Below are positions 51,209 through 61,540 of a stretch of DNA of 64,000 nt, one piece after another. Numbering within the stretch: the first letter of the stretch is position 1; each line of letters opens with the position of its first letter. Source of the stretch: Micromonospora trifolii (GTDB lineage: Bacteria; Actinomycetota; Actinomycetes; Mycobacteriales; Micromonosporaceae); NCBI RefSeq assembly GCF_022229005.1, contig NZ_JAKKFD010000039.1, positions 1-64,000 of the forward strand. The letters run 5' to 3'. Both the position numbers and the translations under genes were made by a program. The notes beneath the pieces are model-generated. The model made no database searches, was not told the origin of the DNA, and was given only the letters and a program-made list of their open reading frames with translations.

Positions 51209-51795
51209 CAGGAGTCCTTGTCCTCGGTCGTGGGTTGATGGGGCAGGGGTGCGTCGACGGGTTCGACGGCCCGTCGGGCGAGGGTGAGCAGGGCGAGGCG
51301 CAGCTCGTCGTCGGGGATGTCGGCGAACTCGGCGCACGCCTCGGAGATGCCGGCGAGCAGCACCAGCGCGGCGATCCGGGCGCCCGGCCGGTCGGAGTGC
51401 CCGGCCAACGCGTCCCGCAGCCGGTCGGAGATCTCCTGGATGTGCGCGAAGGCCGGCTGGCACAGCAGCTCCGGGAACTCGCCGCGCAGTACGGCGATCT
51501 CCTGCCGGAACCGGACCGCGAGGTCGACGAAGCCCTGTGCGGCGACCTCCTGGGCGGCCGCTCCGGTCAGGCCGGTGAGCTGGTCGTCGAGGCTGCGGAG
51601 CACCTCGATCGCGGGGGCCATCAGCTCGGCGAGCAGGGCTTCCTTGTTGGCGAAGTGGTAGAGCACAGTGGCCTTGGAGCAGCCGACCTCCCGGGCGATG
51701 TCCTGCAATGAGGTGCCCCGGTAGCCGGTCACCGTGAACTGCCGCGCCGCCGCGGCGAGGATCTCGCCGTGCGTGTCGGGTACCGCTCTGACCAT
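51208..51795 (-). CDS. TetR family repressor
   Basis: A 195-residue regulator: helix-turn-helix TSLQDIAREVGCSKATVLYHFANKEALL near residues 28-56, then a ligand-binding helical domain. It is the first gene of an operon with the MMPL transporter. Two perfect 16-base palindromes lie 31-65 bases before its ATG, so it should repress its own operon and release it when a hydrophobic ligand binds. GGAGG lies before the ATG. Confidence 0.92.
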   Translation of the reverse strand: MVRAVPDTHGEILAAAARQFTVTGYRGTSLQDIAREVGCSKATVLYHFANKEALLAELMAPAIEVLRSLDDQLTGLTGAAAQEVAAQGFVDLAVRFRQEIAVLRGEFPELLCQPAFAHIQEISDRLRDALAGHSDRPGARIAALVLLAGISEACAEFADIPDDELRLALLTLARRAVEPVDAPLPHQPTTEDKDS

Positions 51796-51825
51796 GCCCG
51801 GTCCACCTCCCGCAGACCAGCATGC

Positions 51826-51860
51826 CTGACCGATCGGTCAGACCCTGACCGATCGGTCAG
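51826..51860. promoter_or_regulatory. two perfect TetR operator palindromes
   Basis: ctgaccgatcggtcag occurs twice in full (51826-51841 and 51845-51860), 19 bases centre to centre. Each is a perfect 16-base palindrome. They lie upstream of the TetR gene and on the far side from the MMPL gene. Confidence 0.92.
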
Positions 51861-51896
51861 ATGGAAGCGGTGGCGTTCACCACACTCGAGCCCGGT

Positions 51897-52328
51897 TCAG
51901 CCGGTGTGCTGGGCGTCGTACGTGGTCCGGGCCTCGGCGATGGCTCGGCGGTGCCGCTCGGCCCAGCTGGTCAGCGCTACCAGCGACTCGTAGAGCTCCA
52001 GCGCCATCGGGGTGGCGGTGTATTCGACCTTGGGCGGGACGGTCGGATAGACAGTGCGGTGCAGCAGGCCGTCCCGTTCCAGGTTGCGCAGCGTCAGCGT
52101 GAGCATCCGGCGGCTGATCCCCTCGATGTGCCGCTCCAGCTCGGTGAAGCGCACCGGCCCGTTCGAGGCGGCCACCAGGATGCCGATGCTCCACTTGCCG
52201 CCGACCCGGTCGAGCACCTCGCGGACTGTGCACGCCCGAGCCTGACCCGGGGTGAACGGCACGTTCTCGGCCGAGCAGGTCAGCTCGGCCTCGACCAGCG
52301 CGGGCACATCGCTGTTCCTCTGGGACAT
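51897..52328 (-). CDS. HxlR family transcriptional regulator
   Basis: A 143-residue winged-helix regulator of the HxlR type: CTVREVLDRVGGKWSIGILVAASNGPVRFTELERHIEGISRRMLTLTLRNLERDGL. Two Cys residues (in LTCS and RACT) might sense oxidation. It is divergent from an MFS exporter gene, which it probably controls. ATG 52328 follows AAGGAGG. It lies just past the TetR operators. Confidence 0.9.
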   Translation of the reverse strand: MSQRNSDVPALVEAELTCSAENVPFTPGQARACTVREVLDRVGGKWSIGILVAASNGPVRFTELERHIEGISRRMLTLTLRNLERDGLLHRTVYPTVPPKVEYTATPMALELYESLVALTSWAERHRRAIAEARTTYDAQHTG

Positions 52329-52356
52329 CAAAGTGCCTCCTTCCGCTCCGGTTCAT

Positions 52357-52373
52357 GGTCACAGACGATGACC
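52357..52373. promoter_or_regulatory. inverted repeat in the HxlR-MFS promoter region
   Basis: ggtca and tgacc flank seven bases between the divergent starts at 52328 and 52406. It is a candidate HxlR operator; the arms are short. Confidence 0.4.
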
Positions 52374-52405
52374 TCGGTAACAAACCGTGCACCAAGGAGG
52401 GTTCC

Positions 52406-53890
52406 GTGGAACGTGTCGTCCCATCCCGTTGGCCGGCGCTGCTGGTGCTCTGCGCCGGCAGCCTGATGATCATCCTGGATGGCACAGTCGTCGCGGTGGC
52501 GCTGCCCGCCATCCAACGCGACCTGGGCTTCAGCGCCGCAGGCCTGGCCTGGGTGGTGAACGCCTACCTGGTCGCGTTCGGCGGGCTGCTGCTGCTCGCC
52601 GGCCGGCTCGGTGACCTGCTGGGCCGGCGCAGGGTCTTCCTGGCCGGCGTCGCGCTGTTCACACTCGCCTCGCTGGCCTGCGCTGTCGCCACCGGGCCGG
52701 CAGTGCTGGTGGGCGCGCGGTTCGGGCAGGGCGTCGGCGGCGCGCTGGCCATGGCCGTCAGCCTCGGCATGATCGTCCGGCTCTACCCCGAAGCTGCCGA
52801 ACGGGCCCGCGCCATCGCCGTCTTCAGCTTCACCGGCGCGGCCGGCGCCTCGGTCGGCACTGTCGCCGGAGGGGTGCTCACCCAGGCCGCCGGGTGGCGG
52901 ACGATCTTCCTGGTCAACGTGCCGATCGGGGCGGCCATCCTCATCGCGGCCCTCCGCCGGCTCCCGGCCGAACGAGGGATCGGCCTGCGCGCCGGCCTGG
53001 ACCTGCCCGGCGCGTTGCTCGCCACCGCCGGTCTGATGGCCGCCGTGTTGGGCATCGTCGGAACTGGCGAGCACGGCTGGGCCAGCCCTCGGACGCTCGG
53101 CGCGGCGGCCCTCGCGGCGCTGCTGCTCGGCGGGTTCGCGCTGCGCCAACGGGTGGCGGCGACCCCGCTGGTGCCGTCCCGGGTGCTGCGCGTCCCGGGT
53201 CTGGTGGCGGCGAACGCCGTGCAGTTCCTCATGGTCTGCGCGTACTTCGGGTTCCAGTTCCTGCTCGCCGTGGAGCTGCAACTGGTGCTGGGGTTGGACG
53301 CCGCCGCGACCGGCTGGGCCTTCCTGCCCACCCCGGTCGTGATCGCCGTGGTCTCGCTCGGCCTGGCCGGTCGGCTGATCGCCCGCTTCGGTGCCCGGAT
53401 GGTTCTGCTGGTCGGGCTCGGCCTGGCGACCGTCGGTTTTCTCCTGCTCGCCCGGCTGCCCGCCGACGGCGGCTACGTCGTGGACGTACTCCCGGCGATG
53501 TTGATCTTCGGGGTGGCCGGCGGCCTGACCCTGCCGGCGGTCACCACACTGGCAATGGCCGGCGCTACCGACACCGACGCCGGGCTCGCCTCCGGCCTGG
53601 CCAACACCACCCAACAGGTCGGCGGAGCGGTCGGCCTGGCCGCACTGGCCACCCTGGCCGCCACCCGCAGCGACGGGCTGCGGGCCGCCGGCTGGGCCGA
53701 GACCGCCGCGCTCGCCGGCGGCTACCGGACCGCGTTCGCCGTGGCCGCCGGTCTCGTGGTCGCCGCATGGCTGGTGGCGTTGACCACACTGCCCCGATGC
53801 CCGGCCGGGCCGTCGTCGGCGGCCGACCCGTCGGAACCGGCCGGGGTGGGCACCGGAATCGGTCCGTACCGAAGCGCCGCGTCCAGTTGA
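52406..53890 (+). CDS. MFS drug exporter, DHA2-like
   Basis: A 494-residue transporter with about 14 membrane segments. Motif A is GRLGDLLGRRRVF in loop 2-3; the first helix has ILDGTVVAVALPAIQRDLG, typical of the DHA2 drug/proton antiporter group. GTG 52406 has GGAGG eight bases before; an earlier ATG in the same frame lacks such a site. It is divergent from HxlR. Substrate unknown; the HxlR-MFS pair suggests a drug or toxic carbonyl. Confidence 0.9.
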   Translation: MERVVPSRWPALLVLCAGSLMIILDGTVVAVALPAIQRDLGFSAAGLAWVVNAYLVAFGGLLLLAGRLGDLLGRRRVFLAGVALFTLASLACAVATGPAVLVGARFGQGVGGALAMAVSLGMIVRLYPEAAERARAIAVFSFTGAAGASVGTVAGGVLTQAAGWRTIFLVNVPIGAAILIAALRRLPAERGIGLRAGLDLPGALLATAGLMAAVLGIVGTGEHGWASPRTLGAAALAALLLGGFALRQRVAATPLVPSRVLRVPGLVAANAVQFLMVCAYFGFQFLLAVELQLVLGLDAAATGWAFLPTPVVIAVVSLGLAGRLIARFGARMVLLVGLGLATVGFLLLARLPADGGYVVDVLPAMLIFGVAGGLTLPAVTTLAMAGATDTDAGLASGLANTTQQVGGAVGLAALATLAATRSDGLRAAGWAETAALAGGYRTAFAVAAGLVVAAWLVALTTLPRCPAGPSSAADPSEPAGVGTGIGPYRSAASS

Positions 53891-53921
53891 CCGACGGCAG
53901 CGAGGCCGGGAGGGTGGTCGG

Positions 53922-54881
53922 GTGAGCAAGGCTGACGAGACCCGGGACGGCGTGGCCCTGACCAACCTGGACCAGCCGCTGTCCGACAGCGACGACGCGA
54001 CGAAGCGTGACCTGGTCGACTACCTCGACGCGGTCCGGGACCGGATCCTCCCGCAGTTGCGGGGCCGGCCGCTGTCGGTGATCAGGGTCCGCCCCGGCCA
54101 GCCGCCGTTCATGCAGAAGAACCTGCCCCGCTACACCCCGGACTGGGTCCGCCGGGCGCCGGTCTGGGCGGAGGCGTCGCACCGGGAGATCTCGTACGCC
54201 CTCTGCGACGACCGCCGCACCCTGCTCTGGTTCGCCAACCAGCGGGCGGTGGAGTACCACCCGACGCTGGCCACCGTGGCGGACCTGCACCGCCCCACCC
54301 ACCTGATCCTCGACCTGGACCCGCCGGACGGCGACGGGTTCCGCGCGGCTGTCGACGCCGCCCTGCTGGTCCGTCAGGCGCTCGCCGATGCCGGCCTGGC
54401 CGGCGCCGTCAAGACCAGCGGTGCCAAGGGCGTGCACGTCTTCGTCCCGGTGACCGACGAACCCACTGCCGAGGAGTTGTCAGCCGCCACCCGGGCGCTC
54501 GCCGTCCGCGCCGAGCGGCTCGACCCGGCGCTGGCCACCACGGCGTACATCAAGGAGGACCGGGGTGGCCGGGTCTTCGTGGACGCCACCCGGGCGGGCG
54601 GGGCGACGGTGGCCGCCGCGTACAGCCCCCGGCTGCGACCGGGGATGCCTGTCTCGTTCCCTGTCGACTGGGCCGACCTGACCGAGGTGACGCCCGCCGA
54701 CTTCACCATTCGGACCGCGCCCGCACTGCTCGCCGACGGCGACCCGTGGGCCGCGCTGATGCCGGCCCCGCAACAGCTCCCCGCCGATCTGGTCGCCGAG
54801 GGCCGGACCATCCCGGTGGCCCGGGTGCAGGCCATGCACGAGGGGAAGCGCCGGGCCCGCGCCCGCCGCGAGGCTGGCTGA
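53922..54881 (+). CDS. LigD-type DNA polymerase/primase domain protein
   Basis: A 319-residue archaeo-eukaryotic primase-fold polymerase. The catalytic carboxylates are in LILDLDPPDGDG, and TSGAKGVHVFVP is the nucleotide-binding block. The nuclease and ligase domains of full LigD are absent, so this is a stand-alone polymerase domain, as often encoded separately in actinobacteria. It would fill gaps or add ribonucleotides in end-joining repair. No ku or ligase gene is nearby. GTG start. Confidence 0.88.
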   Translation: MSKADETRDGVALTNLDQPLSDSDDATKRDLVDYLDAVRDRILPQLRGRPLSVIRVRPGQPPFMQKNLPRYTPDWVRRAPVWAEASHREISYALCDDRRTLLWFANQRAVEYHPTLATVADLHRPTHLILDLDPPDGDGFRAAVDAALLVRQALADAGLAGAVKTSGAKGVHVFVPVTDEPTAEELSAATRALAVRAERLDPALATTAYIKEDRGGRVFVDATRAGGATVAAAYSPRLRPGMPVSFPVDWADLTEVTPADFTIRTAPALLADGDPWAALMPAPQQLPADLVAEGRTIPVARVQAMHEGKRRARARREAG

Positions 54882-54953
54882 CCGGCTCGTCGGGCCCCGC
54901 CCGCGCGCCCGGCGAGCGGCGGATTGTCGGTGGGTTGTGGCACGATTTCGCAG

Positions 54954-55403
54954 GTGAGCAGCAAATCCGACGCGACCCAGCGACTGGCCGACCTGGCGCG
55001 GCTGCGCCGGGTCCGCGATCGGATCGACAGGGAGTACGCGTCTCCGTTGGACGTCGAGGCGCTCGCCCGTGGCGCGCACATGTCCGCCGGGCACCTCAGC
55101 CGCGAGTTCCGGCTCGCCTACGGCGAATCTCCGTACAGCTACCTGATGACCCGCCGGATCGAGCGGGCGATGGCCCTGTTGCGCCGTGGCGACCTGAGCG
55201 TCACCGATGTCTGTTTCGCCGTCGGTTGTTCGTCGTTGGGCACCTTCAGCACCCGCTTCACCGAGCTGGTGGGCGTTCCACCCAGCGTCTACCGGCGGCA
55301 GGCGGCGCAGGCGACGGCCGGAATGCCGTCGTGTGTGGCGAAGCAGGTGACCAGACCGGTCAGGAATCGAGAAGCGCGGGTCACCGAGCCGCAACTAGCG
55401 TGA
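54954..55403 (+). CDS. short AraC family regulator
   Basis: A 149-residue protein with only the two helix-turn-helix AraC DNA-binding domain (ALARGAHMSAGHLSREFRLAYGESPYSYLMTRRIERAMALLRRGDLSVTDVCFAVGCSSLGTFSTRFTELVG) and no ligand domain. The GTG at 54954 is chosen as the start; there is no Shine-Dalgarno, and a weak CACGAT lies 8 bases before. It is followed by the VOC gene, which it may regulate; an in-frame GTG of the VOC gene would overlap its stop. Confidence 0.85.
   Translation: MSSKSDATQRLADLARLRRVRDRIDREYASPLDVEALARGAHMSAGHLSREFRLAYGESPYSYLMTRRIERAMALLRRGDLSVTDVCFAVGCSSLGTFSTRFTELVGVPPSVYRRQAAQATAGMPSCVAKQVTRPVRNREARVTEPQLA
55396..55401 (+). promoter_or_regulatory. -10-like hexamer for leaderless VOC gene
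   Basis: TAGCGT ends 8 bases before the ATG at 55409, which supports that start over the overlapping GTG at 55400. Confidence 0.35.
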
Positions 55404-55408
55404 CCAGC

Positions 55409-55819
55409 ATGGACATCACCATTCACTCGAGTTTCCTTCCGCACACCGATCCGGAGGCCTCGCTGGTCTTCTACCGCGACATCCTCGGCTTCGAGGTCCG
55501 CCTCGACGTCGGATACGAGGGGATGCGGTGGATCACGGTCGGGCCGGTCGGCCAGCCCAGCACTGCCATCGTCCTGCACCCGCCGGCCGCCAACCCCGGC
55601 ATCACCGACGAAGAGCGCCAGACAATCCTTGAGCTGATGGCCAAGGGCAGCTACTTCGGCGTCAACCTCGCCACCACCGACCTCGACGCCACCTTCGCCA
55701 AGCTGGAGGCCAGCGACGCCGAGGTCGTCCAGGAGCCGACCGAGCAGCCGTACGGCGTGCGCGACTGTGCCTTCCGGGACCCGGCGGGCAATATGGTCCG
55801 CATCCAGGAAGTGCGCTGA
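55409..55819 (+). CDS. VOC (glyoxalase/bleomycin-resistance) family protein
   Basis: A 136-residue vicinal oxygen chelate protein: SLVFYRDILGFEVRLDVGYEGMRWITVG then FRDPAGNMVRIQEV at the end, with metal ligands among His in THIHSS-like positions and the Glu in RIQE. It may be an extradiol-type enzyme, a fosfomycin-type resistance protein or a binding protein. It sits between an AraC regulator and a UvrA-like protein, perhaps one resistance unit. Confidence 0.88.
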   Translation: MDITIHSSFLPHTDPEASLVFYRDILGFEVRLDVGYEGMRWITVGPVGQPSTAIVLHPPAANPGITDEERQTILELMAKGSYFGVNLATTDLDATFAKLEASDAEVVQEPTEQPYGVRDCAFRDPAGNMVRIQEVR

Positions 55820-55848
55820 GTCCTGCGCGCCCGACAGATGGAGACACG

Positions 55849-58230
<2,382 letters not shown>

Positions 58231-58251
58231 CCGGCCACTGTCGGCCGGACG

Positions 58252-58698
58252 TCAGGCCACCGGCGGTCGGACACGCCGTGCCGTCGTTGTGGCGAGGACT
58301 GCGCAGGTGGCGGCGACCAGACCGAGACCGGCCGTGCCCTGGTTGACGTACCCGGGCACGGCCGAGGTGACGTAGGCGCCGCCACCGGTGAGGCGGCACT
58401 CGAAGCGCAGCGGCAGGAAGCTGACGTCGTACCCGACGACCAGGCTGGCCACCTGTGGTCCGGCCTCGCGACAGGGTCCGGCGGGGGCGGATCCGGCGCC
58501 ACCGTCCTCGGCCTGCAGCACCGCGTAGCCGACGTTCAGCAGGCCCCAGGCATACAGGGCGACGGCACCCGCGCCGACGAGCAGCGCCGCCGTGCGCAGG
58601 CGGCCCGACGCGCGGAACCCACGGACGGTGAGGACGGTCGCGATGACGGCCCCAGCCAGCGCGGCGAGGAGCAACCCGAGAAACAGCATGATCGACAT
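58252..58698 (-). CDS. small membrane protein
   Basis: A 148-residue protein with an N-terminal hydrophobic segment (IMLFLGLLLAALAGAVIATVLTV), a second (TAALLVGAGAVALYAWGLLNVGY), an external Cys-containing loop (GPCREAG ... FECRL) and a final segment. Two external Cys may form a disulphide. Function unknown. Start is uncertain: ATG 58698 or GTG 58722. An 8-base-pair hairpin lies directly upstream (58699-58719). Confidence 0.55.
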   Translation of the reverse strand: MSIMLFLGLLLAALAGAVIATVLTVRGFRASGRLRTAALLVGAGAVALYAWGLLNVGYAVLQAEDGGAGSAPAGPCREAGPQVASLVVGYDVSFLPLRFECRLTGGGAYVTSAVPGYVNQGTAGLGLVAATCAVLATTTARRVRPPVA

Positions 58699-58727
58699 TC
58701 TGGCGGGTGTTCCGCCAGACACGATGA

Positions 58728-58759
58728 AGGCCCCTGACCGAATTCCTGGTCAGGAGCCT
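58728..58759 (-). terminator. terminator of the tRNA-Arg gene
   Basis: aggcccctgacc (58728-58739) and ggtcaggagcct (58748-58759) form a 12-base-pair stem with one G-T-type mismatch, about 20 bases after the tRNA on the minus strand. Confidence 0.7.
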
Positions 58760-58779
58760 CTCGTGCTGGTCAATCTTGG

Positions 58780-58851
58780 TGCCCCCGGCAGGATTCGAAC
58801 CTGCGCCCCCGCCTCCGGAGGGCGGTGCTCTATCCCCTGAGCTACGGGGGC
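58780..58851 (-). tRNA. tRNA-Arg (CCG anticodon)
   Basis: The acceptor stem GCCCCCG/CGGGGGC, the D arm, a CCGCC/GGCGG anticodon stem with the loop ctCCGga and a T arm ggTTCGAatcc give a complete cloverleaf. The anticodon CCG reads CGG arginine codons, common in this GC-rich genome. The CCA is not encoded. A hairpin terminator lies downstream. Confidence 0.96.
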
Positions 58852-58941
58852 TCAGCGACTGGAGAAGACTAGCAAACCTCCCCTGCGTACGCCGAATCGG
58901 TATCGGGTGAGCCGATCGTGTCGGACCGGCCCACCCGGTGC

Positions 58942-59661
58942 TCAGGCGGCTACCGCCCGCCCGCAACTGGGCAGCGGGTGCAGGACGATTCGCCGAGGGA
59001 GCCGGCGCGGCCACTCGTTGCGCGGCCAGGAGCCGTCCACTATCAGGTGGACGGTGCGCTGCTCCTCGCCGCTGAGCCGCAGCACGAAGTCGCGGGGGAG
59101 CGGCGGGTCCACGGTCGGCGTGGTGATCATGAAGCGCACCCGACCGCGAGACGAGACAGCGGAGATCACGTCTGCGGCCGGCATCGTGCCGCGCAACCGG
59201 ACCCGGCCGATCCAGTAGACCTCCGCGAGGTGCTCCTGGGCGGCCCGGGTGATCCCCGGGTACTCGCTGCGGACCCAACGCTCCACAGCGCTGACGCAGA
59301 GCCCGCAGGCCCGCTCCCGCGGCTCCCGCGGACCCAACCCCCAGGCCCGCAGGTACGCCCCGACCGCGCCGGCGTCCAGCGGCAGCTCGAAGCGCCGCTG
59401 GATGAGCGTGGTGAGGCTCTGCCGCGTCCACAACTCCTCGTCCAGGCCGAACTCGTCGGGATGGACGCCCCGCAGCATGTCGATCAACTCGAGTTCCTGT
59501 TCGCGGCTGAGCATTCCCGGCTCGCCCTGCCGCTGTCCGCGACGGACGGCTGCCACCGCCCCGTCACCACCGATGGTGTGGCGTCGGCACCAACTGGTGA
59601 CCGAGCGCCGTGCGTCTCTGAGTGCAACCCCCACGTCTTGGGCAACGAGCCCGAATCGCAA
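58942..59661 (-). pseudogene. decayed IS630-type transposase, possibly exapted
   Basis: The 239-residue reading frame looks like an IS630 transposase. A helix-turn-helix (RFGLVAQDVGVALRDARRSVTSWCRR) and a winged-helix region (SREQELELIDMLRGVHPDEFGLDEELWTRQSLTTLIQRRFELPLDAGAVGAYLRAWGL) precede a degenerate DDE domain. The first catalytic Asp is lost: WGDE is replaced by WIGR. VDG replaces VDN at the second, and the third acidic residue is missing because the protein ends early (LPSCGRAVAA). No terminal inverted repeats or target duplication are seen. No ATG or GTG starts the frame; TTG 59661 is the nearest. It may be a relic or a DNA-binding protein. Confidence 0.6.
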
Positions 59662-59962
59662 CTGGTCACGATATGTGGGGAGAAAACTCTCTAAGCAACG
59701 TAATCGCCTGTGCCACGCAATACGCCCACAAGGGACGAAAAGGATGTTCAGGCCATACGCGACGGGTTCGGCCGTCTTGATCGTCTCGGGTTCCCTGAAG
59801 TCGGGGTGTCCCGATCGGGTGGACAGCGCGGTTTCCTGAAAGCCGAGTCGATCAACGGCCGTGCGGGGTCGGTGTGGGCGGGTACATGCGCTCGGCATGG
59901 TGCGGCCCGCGTCACCGCCACGGATCGGCGGGGACGCGGGCCAGGTGCGCCCGTCCGGTCGG
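59662..59962. other. 301-base region between transposase relic and DUF305 gene
   Basis: It is AT-richer than its surroundings near 59690-59760 and carries the nested inverted repeat at 59770-59860. I see no gene in it. Confidence 0.6.
59770..59860. repeat. GATCGACTCG-type nested inverted repeat, copy 2
   Basis: The outer arms ggccgtcttgatcgtctcgg (59770-59789) and ccgagtcgatcaacggcc (59843-59860) pair with one bulge and one mismatch. The interior shares tgaagtcggggtgtcccg (59096-type blocks at 59795-59812) and gtggac, ggtttcc and tgaa with copy 1 at 30074-30158. The inner ggggtgtcc remains, but its partner is altered. Confidence 0.7.
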
Positions 59963-60631
59963 TCAGCCCTTGGCCTGCGCCTGGAGCTGCCGGAGGTTGT
60001 TCAGTTCGGTCTGCTGGGTGTTCTTCATCGTCTGTGCCACCCGCACCACCTCGGCGTTGTCGGTCGCGCCGAGCGCCGCGTCGATCATGTGGATGCCGCC
60101 CAGGTGGTGGGCGTACATCAGGGTCAGGAACTGCCTGTCGACCTCGATGCCCTGAGCGTTGCGCAGGGCGGTCATCTGTTGCGGCGTGGCCATGCCCGGC
60201 ATCAGGCCGTCCTTGACTGTGGCCCCGTCGGACATCCACGACATCGGCGGGTTCGACCCGGTCGGGCTGAGGCCCCACTCGCGCAGCCAGGTCTGCATCG
60301 CGCCGATCTCGCCCTGCTGCCCGGTGGCGATGTCGACGGCGATCTGGCGCACCTCGGGGAGGGTCGCCGACCGGTACGCGACCAGGCTCATCTCCACCGC
60401 CTGCGCGTGGTGGGTCGTCATGTCCCGGGCGAAGCCCGCCTCGACCGAGGCGTCACCGGGTCGGGTGAGCCGCGGGGTGAGCAGACCGCCGGCGTACCCG
60501 AGGAGGAGCCCCACCACCAGCATGATGGCGAGCGCCAGCACGCCGTAGCGCGACGCCGGGGCCCGGCCGCCCTCGTCCGGGGCGGCCGGGATCTCGTCGT
60601 ACTCGCTGTCGGTGGTCGCCGGAGCGGTCAT
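59963..60631 (-). CDS. DUF305 membrane-anchored protein
   Basis: A 222-residue protein with one N-terminal membrane segment (YGVLALAIMLVVGLLLGYAGGLL) and an external helical bundle carrying DMTTHHAQAVEM and LMYAHHLGGIHMIDAA, the two His-His motifs of DUF305. The paired His and Met suggest copper or other metal binding. It is the second gene of an operon with the DUF3105 gene (8 bases apart). AAGGA lies before its ATG. Confidence 0.9.
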   Translation of the reverse strand: MTAPATTDSEYDEIPAAPDEGGRAPASRYGVLALAIMLVVGLLLGYAGGLLTPRLTRPGDASVEAGFARDMTTHHAQAVEMSLVAYRSATLPEVRQIAVDIATGQQGEIGAMQTWLREWGLSPTGSNPPMSWMSDGATVKDGLMPGMATPQQMTALRNAQGIEVDRQFLTLMYAHHLGGIHMIDAALGATDNAEVVRVAQTMKNTQQTELNNLRQLQAQAKG

Positions 60632-60639
60632 TGCCGTCC

Positions 60640-61443
60640 TTACTGGGTGGGCTGCTGCTGTTGCTGGAGCTCACGCGGCGTGGTGCCGGTGGCGGTGATG
60701 CCGGTGTTGCAGAGCGCCGTCGGGCCCTCGACGGAGGCGTTCACCCGCAGGTCCTTGATGAACTCGTCGATCCGCGAGTCGTCGGCGTTGTCGACCTTGA
60801 GCTGGTAGCCCCAGGCCTGAAGCGAGATCGGCTTGTCCAGGCCCTCGTACGGGCTCATCAGCGTCTTTTCGACACCGCGCACCTTGCTGGCGAGCTTGTC
60901 GACCTGGTCCTTGGGCAGGTCCGGGCGGTAGGTGATCCACACCGCGCCGTGCTCCAGGCTGTGCACCGCGTGCTCGCTGGCGATCGGGGCGTCGTAGACG
61001 TCGCCCATGCAGTTCTGCCAGGCGGCGTTGTGCACCCCACCAACGGGCGGCGAGTACTTGTAGGTCAGCGGGCCCGACTTGTGCGACTCGTATTCGAGGC
61101 TCGCCTTGTCGGTCTTGCGGATGTTGACGATGCCCTCGATGGCGTTGGCCCGCTTGTCCCACGGCTTGGAGCCCTGGAACGACGCCCAGGCGCCGTAGCC
61201 GATGATGCCGGCCGCGAGCACGCCGACCGCGACGAAGAGCGCGATCGGCCCCCACGCGCGGCCCTGGCTCACCTTGACCGGGGTGACCGGCTTGCGCGGG
61301 CCCTTGCCCCCAGCCCGGGGGGAGCCCGTCGGCTTGCCGGAACCGGCCTTGGCGCCGGGCGCCGGCCGGCCCGCGGCCGGCTTCTTGCCGGTGCTGACCA
61401 CGGTCGGGCGGCGCTCAGGGCCACCCGGGGTGCTGATGCTCAT
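60640..61443 (-). CDS. DUF3105 membrane-anchored protein
   Basis: A 267-residue protein: a Pro/Lys/Gly-rich cytoplasmic N terminus, one membrane segment (GPIALFVAVGVLAAGIIGYGAWASF) and an external domain with VGGVHNAAWQNCMGDVYDAPI, ASEHAVHSLEHGAVWITYRP. The His-rich stretch is a likely metal site. The C terminus is Gln-rich. DUF305 and DUF3105 genes are often paired in actinobacteria, which agrees with a joint role at the outer face of the membrane. Divergent from argS. Confidence 0.88.
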   Translation of the reverse strand: MSISTPGGPERRPTVVSTGKKPAAGRPAPGAKAGSGKPTGSPRAGGKGPRKPVTPVKVSQGRAWGPIALFVAVGVLAAGIIGYGAWASFQGSKPWDKRANAIEGIVNIRKTDKASLEYESHKSGPLTYKYSPPVGGVHNAAWQNCMGDVYDAPIASEHAVHSLEHGAVWITYRPDLPKDQVDKLASKVRGVEKTLMSPYEGLDKPISLQAWGYQLKVDNADDSRIDEFIKDLRVNASVEGPTALCNTGITATGTTPRELQQQQQPTQ

Positions 61444-61528
61444 CGTGCCTCGTCAAGTCGGTCGGTCAGGGGAGTGGCGGGCCGGATGACGCGCAGGGGA
61501 GCCGCCGAGTGCCCGAGTCTACCCCCGA

Positions 61529-61534
61529 TAACAT
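61529..61534 (+). promoter_or_regulatory. -10 hexamer for leaderless argS
   Basis: TAACAT, a good TANNNT hexamer, ends 7 bases before GTG at 61541, with no Shine-Dalgarno between. This predicts transcription from the start codon itself. Confidence 0.6.
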
Positions 61535-61540
61535 GGTTGG

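Noticed and set aside
58780..59661. An integrated element attached at tRNA-Arg
   Set aside because: No integrase is present and I could not find a direct repeat of the tRNA 3' end; only a decayed IS630-type frame is nearby.
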